From assembly GCA_020431945.1 (NCBI GenBank), contig JAGQHH010000217.1, positions 1 through 6,060 of the forward strand: DNA of 6,060 nt, given 5' to 3'. The notes below the pieces were generated by a model that was given only the letters and a program-made list of their open reading frames with translations, did not search any database and was not told where the DNA came from. The first letter of the stretch is position 1. Each line of letters begins with the position of its first letter. Positions 1 through 5,992 of the stretch are shown one piece after another. This DNA comes from Cyanobacteria bacterium HKST-UBA02 (lineage in GTDB: Bacteria; Cyanobacteriota; Vampirovibrionia; Obscuribacterales; Obscuribacteraceae). The translations under genes were made by a program, and so were the position numbers.

Positions 1-729
1 AATAACGAAATTGGCGTGATTCAGCCGGTCTCCGAGATAGCAGAAGTCCTTTCCGGATCCGACGTCTTTCTTCATTGTGATGCCAGTCAGGCTCTGGGCA
101 AGATCGAGCTCGAATTGAAAAGCGCCGGGGTGGACCTTGCCAGCTTCTCTGCTCATAAGGCCTATGGTCCTCAGGGTGTGGGCGCTCTCTATGCAGGGGC
201 GCGGGCAAGGTCGGTTCTTTCCGCTATCGATTTCGGCGGCGGCCAGGAGAAGGGGCTGCGTCCGGGCACGGTGCCAGTAGCTCTCTGTGCCGGATTCGGC
301 ACGGCCTGCGAGCTTGCCGTCGAAGGGCTCTCGGAGGAGCGTTCGCGTCTTTCGAGCTTGCGCGAAATCTTTCTGTCGAGGATCGCCAGGCTGAATCCGC
401 TCTTGCACGGACACAGCGATCCTGCCTGGAATGTTCCTGGAATCTTGAGTGTGAGATTTGCCGGTATCGATTCGGAGACTCTCTTGATGGCATTGCCGAT
501 GGTGGCAATGAGCACGGGCTCTGCTTGCAGCAGCTCATCGGTCGATGATCGAAGCGAGCAACTCTCTCACGTGATCGAGGCGGTGTCAGGTTCGCCGGAA
601 GCATCCAGGGAAACGGTGAGGCTGTCTTTCGGGCGATTCACCTCGATGTCCGAGGTCGAGCTGGCTGCAGAGGCATTTGTTAGAGCGGTGGAAGAGATCC
701 GCGAGATTCAGGGCGAGGTTCGAGGCTAG
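1..729 (+). CDS. Cysteine desulfurase (NifS/IscS-type, class V aminotransferase fold), 5' end outside window
   Basis: PLP enzyme expected to remove sulfur from L-cysteine, giving alanine and a protein-bound persulfide for Fe-S clusters or other sulfur acceptors in the cytoplasm. The frame is open from base 1 and begins with the family motif NNEIGVIQP, so the true start lies upstream and roughly the N-terminal third is missing. Visible landmarks: HCDASQALGK (PLP-ring Asp and Gln); the SAHK motif with the Schiff-base lysine at bases 157-159, followed by YGPQGVGALY; and the catalytic cysteine loop STGSACSSSS with Cys at 526-528. The loop between SACSS and the conserved SHV is about five residues longer than in the usual IscS/NifS pattern, with several acidic residues. 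The gene ends 20 bases before the CooC-like gene, so co-transcription is likely. The family call is secure. Whether it is a housekeeping or a pathway-dedicated desulfurase cannot be told; the operon context favours dedicated. Confidence 0.93.
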   Translation, partial: NNEIGVIQPVSEIAEVLSGSDVFLHCDASQALGKIELELKSAGVDLASFSAHKAYGPQGVGALYAGARARSVLSAIDFGGGQEKGLRPGTVPVALCAGFGTACELAVEGLSEERSRLSSLREIFLSRIARLNPLLHGHSDPAWNVPGILSVRFAGIDSETLLMALPMVAMSTGSACSSSSVDDRSEQLSHVIEAVSGSPEASRETVRLSFGRFTSMSEVELAAEAFVRAVEEIREIQGEVRG

Positions 730-749
730 AGTAATATGGGAGATCTGAT

Positions 750-1730
750 ATGAAGGTGGCTTTCGTTGGCAAGGGCGGTTCCGGAAAGAGCACATTGAGC
801 GCTCTGTTCATCAAGCATCTGGAGCGACAGGCCAGAGCCGATGTCCTCGCCATCGATGCCGACATCAATATGAACCTTTCCGGGCTCCTCGGAGTCGAAC
901 CGGATCAGGCGGCTCTGCTCTCCCGACCCGAGGTCGCTCAGGCGGTGAGAGCTCATCTGAAAGGCGATAACGATCGTATCGGAGAGGCGGGTAAATTCCT
1001 GCCCACCACCCCTCCCGGGCTCGGCTCCAGGCTGGTTCTGGGTGCTGACGATGAGTTTCTTTCTACGTATATGACAGAGGTTTCGAAAGAGCCCCTGATC
1101 AATCTATTGACGGTGGGCACCTACGAAGCGGGCGGTATAGGCGAGACGTGTTATCACTCGCATCTGTTCGTGGCCGAGAATATTCTCTCTCATACAGTCT
1201 GTGACGAAGACTTTCATGTGGTATGCGATATGGTGGCAGGCACGGATGCTTTCGCGTATTCTATGCACCTGCAGTTCGATGCGATCTTCCTCATCTGCGA
1301 GCCCAGCCCCGAGTCGGTGGAAGTCTGCCGGCTCTACCGCCAGCTCGCCGGCGAGGCAGGTATCGCCGATCTCATTCATCTTGTCGGCAACAAGATCGAG
1401 GATCAGGGTGATCTCGACTACATCAATCGCTGTGTCGGGCAAGAGCCGGTGGCCTGGCTTCCCAAGCTGTCTTCGTTGAAACGTGCTCGCCAGGACGGCC
1501 GACCCGTCTGTCTCGATCTGCTCGATGATAATGCCCTGTCAGTACTCGGCGATCTGGAGCGACGCGCTCTCGCGCCTGCTCTTGTCGATGCGGACCGTCT
1601 CTCCATGCTTCACGATCTGCATATGCGCTTGAATGGCAAGCAATGGGTGCAGTCCGCCTATGGCGATGTATCCGGACAGATCGATAGAGAATTCGTCTTC
1701 CCATCTCGAAAGGAGCTGGCTCTAGTATGA
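750..1730 (+). CDS. CooC-like P-loop ATPase (nickel/metal-insertion type, SIMIBI class)
   Basis: Cytoplasmic ATPase of the CooC/NifH/MinD group; CooC proteins power nickel insertion into carbon monoxide dehydrogenase. Seen here: deviant Walker A GKGGSGKST at residues 7-15 with signature Lys8; DAD motif at 36-38 (switch I); DMVAGTD at 160-166 (switch II, matching the CooC DxxAGxE-type loop); and the NK nucleotide-base motif at 214-215. CooC proteins carry a CxC metal site at the dimer interface; the equivalent stretch here is CYHSH at 134-138, so the second Cys is replaced by His, with another His two residues on. At 326 residues it is longer than typical CooC (about 250-260), with extra sequence around 60-118 and a C-terminal tail after about 290. 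The start is supported by GGGAG at 738-742, seven bases ahead. No CODH gene is in the window, so the client is unknown; it could serve another metalloenzyme or metal-binding product. Family call firm, substrate inferred. Confidence 0.85.
   Translation: MKVAFVGKGGSGKSTLSALFIKHLERQARADVLAIDADINMNLSGLLGVEPDQAALLSRPEVAQAVRAHLKGDNDRIGEAGKFLPTTPPGLGSRLVLGADDEFLSTYMTEVSKEPLINLLTVGTYEAGGIGETCYHSHLFVAENILSHTVCDEDFHVVCDMVAGTDAFAYSMHLQFDAIFLICEPSPESVEVCRLYRQLAGEAGIADLIHLVGNKIEDQGDLDYINRCVGQEPVAWLPKLSSLKRARQDGRPVCLDLLDDNALSVLGDLERRALAPALVDADRLSMLHDLHMRLNGKQWVQSAYGDVSGQIDREFVFPSRKELALV
1710..1715 (+). promoter_or_regulatory. Ribosome binding site of the decarboxylase-like gene, inside the ATPase gene
   Basis: AAGGAG lies within the last codons of the CooC-like gene, 11 bases before the ATG at 1727. 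It supports that start, whose ATGA overlaps the upstream stop codon, over the in-frame ATG at 1733, which would be 17 bases away. The overlap suggests translational coupling of the two proteins. Confidence 0.6.
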
Positions 1731-3244
1731 ATATGACTAAAAGCGAGCAATGCCTGGCCGACGATCTGCTTTCCGAAAACAAGATCGACCGGGGCCGACC
1801 AAGGGTGGCGCCTGCCATGCACCCTTCCATCAGAGCCTTCCTTGCCGAGAAGGATCTCGTCTTCTCTTTGATCGATGGTCTGGGCTCGCCGCTCAATGTG
1901 ATTTTCCCCGAGCATATCGAAGAGACCATCGCCCGTTTTCAAAAGGTCTATGACGATCGTCAACTGCAGGGAAGAATCTTTTATACGAGCAAGCCCAATA
2001 AGTCGCTGGCTTTGAAGAAACACGCGGCGCTCACCAGGGTAGGTCTCGATGTCTCATCCCATGGCGAGCTTATGCGGGCTCTGGCAGCCGGCTTCGACCC
2101 TTCCCGAATCGAGGCTACCGGCCCGAAGAACCTCGACTATTTGAGCCTGGCTGCCTTGCAGGGTATTCTCATCAATGTCGACAACTTTACCGAGCTCAAA
2201 CAGCTCATAGCCATGAAAAGCTGCCTGCCGCAGGGACGGAAAATCCGGATCCTCGTCAGGCTGGACGGCTTCGATCCCGGGCCCGTAAAGTTCACTGCTC
2301 AGGACAGTGCCTTCGCCATCCGGGTGAGTGACGCTCCCGCGTTGATCGACCTGCTTCTCGAGCACCGGGATCTGCTGGATTTCCACGGATTCTCATTTCA
2401 CTTCAATGCCGGCGATTATATCCGCCGGCCCTCGGCAATCGAGACCTGTCTGAAGCTCACTTTCGAGTGTATCGAACGTGGTCTTTCACCCGGGGCCATC
2501 GATATCGGCGGAGGCTACCGGATTCGCTATGCTGCTTCGCAAGATCAGTGGAACGCTTTTATCGAAGAGCTCAAATCATCGGTCCTCGGCAATCGTCCAT
2601 CGCTCTCCTGGAACGATTCAGGTCTGGGCTTCCGGAAAGAAGAAGGGCTTCTCAAAGGTGCTCCCAACTTCATGGAGCACTATCATGCCAATGACGGGCA
2701 TGAAGATTTCGCCTCGGTGATCGATGCTCCGCTCAGCGGCTTCGACGGCTACTCGGCGGCCCGGATCATCTCCGAGAATCTCATGGACCTCTATATCGAG
2801 CCCGGCAGAGCCCTGCTCGATCAGTGCGGCATATCCCTCGCCCGGGTCAACCTGGTCAAGCCCTCGATTCTCGGTGAGACCCTGGTTTCCCTCGATATGA
2901 ATCGTACCAATCTGAATTCCACCCAGCTCAAGCTGATGACCGATCCGGTGGTGATTCATCGACGCGAGGGCGGTACCGAATGTGGTGAGGGTGTTATGTA
3001 TGTGGGCAATCTCTGTCTTACCCATGACATGATTCAGTACCACAAGACCTTTCCCTCCCGGGTTCCCGAGCCCGGCGATGTCGTGGCATTCATCAATACT
3101 GCTGCTTATCAGATGGACTTCGCCGAAACAGCGGTCCTCGAGCAGAGAGTCGCCGAGAAAGTAGCGGTGATTCTCAAAGACGGGCGCTTCCGGTGGTTCG
3201 CCGATTCGCTCTACAATCCCGTTTCAATCAAGATGGAAGGCTAG
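1727..3244 (+). CDS. Fold-type III PLP decarboxylase-like enzyme (Y4yA / diaminopimelate decarboxylase superfamily)
   Basis: 505-residue member of the alanine-racemase-fold decarboxylases, which remove a carboxyl group from amino acids such as diaminopimelate, ornithine, or siderophore intermediates (SbnH). Landmarks: YTSKPNK at 86-92 with PLP lysine Lys89; FHFNAGD at 224-230, where His225 should stack on the cofactor; glycine loop DIGGGY at 259-264; EPGR at 358-361 binding the PLP phosphate; GNLCLTHD at 427-434, with Cys430 and Asp434 in the place of the usual C-E-S-x-D active-site segment; and Tyr461 near the C-terminus. An extra segment of about 50 residues around 296-350 separates the glycine loop from EPGR, which makes the protein longer than ordinary LysA (about 420). 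These traits fit the Y4yA-type subgroup rather than lysine biosynthesis. The gene overlaps the ATPase gene by four bases and lies five bases before the cysteine-synthase-like gene. Fold and cofactor are certain; the substrate is unknown, and a diaminopropionate- or cysteine-derived amino acid is a guess from context. Confidence 0.85.
   Translation: MNMTKSEQCLADDLLSENKIDRGRPRVAPAMHPSIRAFLAEKDLVFSLIDGLGSPLNVIFPEHIEETIARFQKVYDDRQLQGRIFYTSKPNKSLALKKHAALTRVGLDVSSHGELMRALAAGFDPSRIEATGPKNLDYLSLAALQGILINVDNFTELKQLIAMKSCLPQGRKIRILVRLDGFDPGPVKFTAQDSAFAIRVSDAPALIDLLLEHRDLLDFHGFSFHFNAGDYIRRPSAIETCLKLTFECIERGLSPGAIDIGGGYRIRYAASQDQWNAFIEELKSSVLGNRPSLSWNDSGLGFRKEEGLLKGAPNFMEHYHANDGHEDFASVIDAPLSGFDGYSAARIISENLMDLYIEPGRALLDQCGISLARVNLVKPSILGETLVSLDMNRTNLNSTQLKLMTDPVVIHRREGGTECGEGVMYVGNLCLTHDMIQYHKTFPSRVPEPGDVVAFINTAAYQMDFAETAVLEQRVAEKVAVILKDGRFRWFADSLYNPVSIKMEG
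3235..3240 (+). promoter_or_regulatory. Ribosome binding site that sets the start of the cysteine-synthase-like gene
   Basis: GGAAGG lies nine bases before ATG 3250, within the last codons of the decarboxylase-like gene. The frame is open further upstream to a GTG at 3193, but the 19 residues that would be added are rich in Arg and polar residues and precede the canonical N-terminus (MKYKRITDMIGNTPV). ATG 3250 is therefore preferred. Confidence 0.6.
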
Positions 3245-3249
3245 AAGGC

Positions 3250-4569
3250 ATGAAATACAAGCGCATCACAGACATGATCGGCAATACTCCCGTGCTCGAG
3301 ATTCCATCATCCGTTCATGGTCTCGAGAATATCGATCTCTATGCCAAGCTCGAAATGATGAATCCCTTCGGCTCGGTGAAGGACCGCATTGCCTGGGGGC
3401 TGGTCCAGGACGACATCGAGGGCATACAGGAGCGTGGCCAGACGATTTACGAGAATAGCAGCGGCAACACCGCCAAAGCGCTCCAGGTGATCGCCTCGAT
3501 GTATGGGGTGAAGACCAAGCTGATCACCTATCTGGCCAAAGTGGACGGGGTCAAAGACATCGTTCGTATGCTCGGCGCCGAGATCGAAGAGGTGCTGGGA
3601 GGCAGCGAGTGCTTCGATCCCAATGATCCAAATGACCCGCAATATCTCATCGCCAAAATGGTCAAGGAAGATCCGGACAAAGCTTATTTCCCATCTCAGT
3701 TCACCAATCCCAAGAATCCTGATGTGCATTATCAAACGACCGGCAAGGAGATTGCCGATGATCTGGGAAGGGTCGACTATTTCTTCGGCGGTCTGGGCAC
3801 CAGCGGCTCCACCCTGGGCGCCGCCCGGCGTCTCAAAGACGAGACCAGCCCGGATCTGGTGACGGTGGGAATATGTGCCAGCAAGAACGACTTCATTCCC
3901 GGCATACGCAGTCTCGATCAGATGTGGGAGTCGGGACTTTTCGAGAAAGAGAACTATGCCGACTTCGTCTATGTGGACTCCGGCGAAGCCGTGGACGCGA
4001 TGATGGAGCTGGTTCGCAAAGTCGGCATTCTCTGCGGTCCGACAAGCGGAGCCAGTTACCTCGGCAGTATCCGCTATCTCAAGGAGATCGATGCCGGGCT
4101 CACCGAGAGGAAAACAGCGGTCTTCATCGTCTGCGACCGGGTCGAGTGGTATGTGGATTATATTCGGCAGAGACGACCTGAGCTCTTCGGTCAGACCCGC
4201 AAGCCCGGCTCGCTTCGCGCCTTCGCCCTGGAGCCGGAAGGGGGCGGTTCGGTAGTGAAAGTCGAGAACGTCGATGGTTTCATCGCCGAGCACGATCCGC
4301 TCATTATCGATGTGCGGGGTAATCTTGCCTATAAAATGACCACCATACCCGGTGCTATAAATATTCCCTGGGAGCTTTTCGAGACTATGATCGATGCCGC
4401 CGATCCTTTTCCAAGAGACCGGACTATCCTGCTTGTCTGCCCGGTGGGCGAAAAGACCACCCGCTATGCAGCCTACCTGCAGTCGCGCAATTACAGGGCT
4501 TACAGCCTGGAAGGCGGCATTCTCGAATGGCGGAACTCCGGCAAGACCCTGGCAAGAGTCACTGCCTGA
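3250..4569 (+). CDS. Cysteine synthase/CBS-family PLP enzyme fused to a C-terminal rhodanese domain
   Basis: 439 residues in two parts. Residues 1 to about 315 are a fold-type II beta-replacement enzyme: MIGNTPVLEI (9-18); NPFGSVKDR (38-46) with PLP lysine Lys44; substrate loop SSGNTA (70-75), where OASS normally has TSGNTG; phosphate loop GLGTSGS (181-187); and CGPTSGAS (262-269). Residues about 335-439 are a single rhodanese domain: IIDVR (352-356), then an active-site loop with Cys397 in CPVGEKT, then SLEGGILEW (419-427). The first part should exchange the beta-substituent of a serine derivative (O-acetyl- or O-phosphoserine) for sulfide or another nucleophile. The rhodanese would carry sulfane sulfur on Cys397. 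The fusion suggests that sulfur is delivered to, or taken from, the PLP site. Similar beta-replacement enzymes sit beside decarboxylases in siderophore pathways (SbnA with SbnH), where the nucleophile is an amine rather than sulfide. Five bases separate it from the preceding gene. Domain calls are firm; the reaction is unproven. Confidence 0.9.
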   Translation: MKYKRITDMIGNTPVLEIPSSVHGLENIDLYAKLEMMNPFGSVKDRIAWGLVQDDIEGIQERGQTIYENSSGNTAKALQVIASMYGVKTKLITYLAKVDGVKDIVRMLGAEIEEVLGGSECFDPNDPNDPQYLIAKMVKEDPDKAYFPSQFTNPKNPDVHYQTTGKEIADDLGRVDYFFGGLGTSGSTLGAARRLKDETSPDLVTVGICASKNDFIPGIRSLDQMWESGLFEKENYADFVYVDSGEAVDAMMELVRKVGILCGPTSGASYLGSIRYLKEIDAGLTERKTAVFIVCDRVEWYVDYIRQRRPELFGQTRKPGSLRAFALEPEGGGSVVKVENVDGFIAEHDPLIIDVRGNLAYKMTTIPGAINIPWELFETMIDAADPFPRDRTILLVCPVGEKTTRYAAYLQSRNYRAYSLEGGILEWRNSGKTLARVTA

Positions 4570-4587
4570 GGGGCGCTCGATAACAGG

Positions 4588-4605
4588 ATGTCACTCGACG
4601 AATGA
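4588..4605 (+). other. Possible five-codon leader ORF overlapping the transporter start
   Basis: The 32-base gap before the transporter gene contains ATG 4588, which reads MSLDE and stops at TGA 4603-4605, sharing the ATGA of the transporter's own ATG 4602. The transporter start has no convincing Shine-Dalgarno of its own. Re-initiation after this tiny ORF is therefore conceivable, though its own ribosome site (GAGGGG at 4568-4573) is 14 bases away and weak. This may be chance. Confidence 0.2.
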
Positions 4606-5879
4606 GGCAGGTGCCTGAGGCGAATCTATCGGCGTTCTTTTTTGCGGCCTATGTGCTTCAAGGCTTCGCCTGCGCGCAGTTCGGTGTTGTCGGACAACCA
4701 ACCCAGTACTTCTTGCTGGAGGGACTGTCTCTCAATGCCGGCGAAATTTCCCTGATCATGTCGATCATGATGATCCCCTGGATCGTCAAACCTGTTTATG
4801 GCGTGATATCGGATGCGATACCGTTTCTGGGCTACCGGCGAAAGAGCTATCTTGTCCTCGGTAGCTTCGTAGGGTCCTGCGCATTTCTTGTAATGGCCCA
4901 GTTCTGCTCGCTTGTGCCCGTTCTCGGCAGTCTGGTCATCGCCGCCACATGTATGGCCGTTTCCACGGCTCTCATGGTCGGACTGGCAGTCGAGCGAGGC
5001 CGCAGCGATGGCAGAACGCGAAGTTATTTTCGAATTCAGGAACTCGGATACTACCTGACCAATATCTTTGTGGTGACAGGCGCAGGCTATCTCTGTCATA
5101 TCGCCAGTCCGGAGAAGGCATTACAAGTTGCGGCGATGATCGCCTCTTCCTGTGCCCTGGCCCTTTCGGTGCTGACCTTTTTCTGGTTGAGGGAGCCAAG
5201 GCTTGCTGCCGGAGCCGATAGCGAATCGATCAGGTCGAGACTGAAAGGCATCGCCCTCTCGATGAATTCCGGTAAAGTAGGATATATCATCCTTCTGACC
5301 TGTCTCTGGAACTTCACCATGGCGTACGGTCCCGCTCTTTATTATCATGAGTCGAGGACCCTCTTTTTCACGCAGTCCCTGATCGGTCAGCTATCAGCCT
5401 GGATGGCTGCAGGCATGATTTTCGGCGCGATTGTCTTTGGAAGAGTGACAAAGGGACTCTCCCTTCGAAGGCAGTGCATACTCACAGCTTCGCTACTTCT
5501 CTCCAGCATTCTGGCTTATGGCTTTTTGAGCACGCCTCTGTCGGCGGTCATGCTGGAGGTCTTTCATGGATTCGCGAACATGTTCGCTGTTCTCACTATC
5601 TATGGTCTGGCCTCTGATGCCTGCCCGGAAGGAGTGGAGGCTTCGATGATGTCGGTTACAGTCGCTGTTTTGAATCTTGCTTCTTGCAGCGCTATGTTTT
5701 TGGGTGGTCAGCTCTTCACCCACCTGCTCGGCAACGATTATGGCGCTCTCGTGCTTTTCGCATCGATTCCTCCGGCTCTGTCCCTGCTTCTGGTCTGTCA
5801 GAGGCAAGAAAAAGTTTTCCCAGACTCTATCAAATCGTCTGGTGATGTCTTTAAAGGAATAATTTCCGGTCGTTTTTGA
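4602..5879 (+). CDS. Folate-biopterin-type (FBT/BT1) major facilitator transporter
   Basis: 425-residue inner-membrane protein with about twelve hydrophobic helices (roughly 11-30, 46-70, 84-103, 105-130, 148-166, 172-197, 226-246, 258-282, 290-309, 313-336, 347-374, 379-399) and a polar central loop at 198-225. The loop after helix 2 carries the FBT family signature P59-W-x-x-K63-P-x-Y66-G-x-x-S70-D71-x-x-P74, followed by GYRRKSYL (77-84). A second family mark, CPEGVEASMM, lies at 341-350. Known relatives move folates, pterins or other small conjugated metabolites by proton symport, but most bacterial members are uncharacterised. The gene follows the biosynthetic genes after 32 bases, so it probably exports the product or imports a precursor or the product-metal complex. 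An in-frame stop at 4581-4583 excludes a longer N-terminus; GTG 4611 is an alternative start but has no properly spaced ribosome site. Family confidence is high, substrate unknown. Confidence 0.88.
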   Translation: MRQVPEANLSAFFFAAYVLQGFACAQFGVVGQPTQYFLLEGLSLNAGEISLIMSIMMIPWIVKPVYGVISDAIPFLGYRRKSYLVLGSFVGSCAFLVMAQFCSLVPVLGSLVIAATCMAVSTALMVGLAVERGRSDGRTRSYFRIQELGYYLTNIFVVTGAGYLCHIASPEKALQVAAMIASSCALALSVLTFFWLREPRLAAGADSESIRSRLKGIALSMNSGKVGYIILLTCLWNFTMAYGPALYYHESRTLFFTQSLIGQLSAWMAAGMIFGAIVFGRVTKGLSLRRQCILTASLLLSSILAYGFLSTPLSAVMLEVFHGFANMFAVLTIYGLASDACPEGVEASMMSVTVAVLNLASCSAMFLGGQLFTHLLGNDYGALVLFASIPPALSLLLVCQRQEKVFPDSIKSSGDVFKGIISGRF

Positions 5880-5894
5880 GCTTCTTTTGGAAGA

Positions 5895-5908
5895 ATACTA
5901 CGTAGTAT
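5895..5908. repeat. Perfect 14-base palindrome in the convergent intergenic region
   Basis: ATACTACGTAGTAT reads identically on both strands, with no spacer. It lies 16 bases after the transporter stop in AT-rich DNA. As RNA it would give at best a 5-bp stem with an ACGT loop and no following U-run, so it is a poor terminator. The symmetry is more like a site for a dimeric DNA-binding protein, but its place between two convergent genes is unusual for an operator. Function unknown. Confidence 0.45.
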
Positions 5909-5945
5909 AACAGATGAGCGATTTGGAGTTTAAAACAAGAAGGAA

Positions 5946-5984
5946 TGGGGTGTCCAGCAAGGCAATGCTTAACTGGACACCCCA
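5946..5984 (-). terminator. Strong hairpin, probable rho-independent terminator of the leftward gene
   Basis: The two arms, 5946-5957 (TGGGGTGTCCAG) and 5973-5984, form a perfect 12-bp, GC-rich stem around a 15-base loop. Read on the minus strand it starts nine bases after the stop codon of the gene entering from the right, and is followed by the T-rich tract ATTCCTTCTTGTTTT. On the plus strand it is followed by AGGTCAAAC, with no T-run. It therefore fits termination of the minus-strand gene best, though the stem could also stop or stabilise the plus-strand transcript of the transporter operon. Confidence 0.65.
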
Positions 5985-5992
5985 AGGTCAAA

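Noticed and set aside
16..18. GTG as the start of the cysteine desulfurase
   Set aside because: The frame is open to base 1 and the preceding codons encode NNEIG, part of the conserved NNEIGVIQP motif, so the gene is cut by the window edge.
3193..3249. Upstream GTG start for the cysteine-synthase-like gene
   Set aside because: It would overlap the preceding gene by 52 bases and add a non-conserved Arg/polar stretch. ATG 3250 has a well-placed GGAAGG and begins the normal family N-terminus.
3307..4293. Long minus-strand open frame of 328 codons opposite the cysteine-synthase-like gene
   Set aside because: The opposite strand encodes a clear two-domain enzyme with all family motifs. The antisense frame has no recognisable motif and is a by-product of GC-biased codon usage.
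5881..5893. CTTC-TTTTG-GAAG hairpin as terminator of the transporter gene
   Set aside because: The stem is only four base pairs and no T-run follows it; too weak to call.
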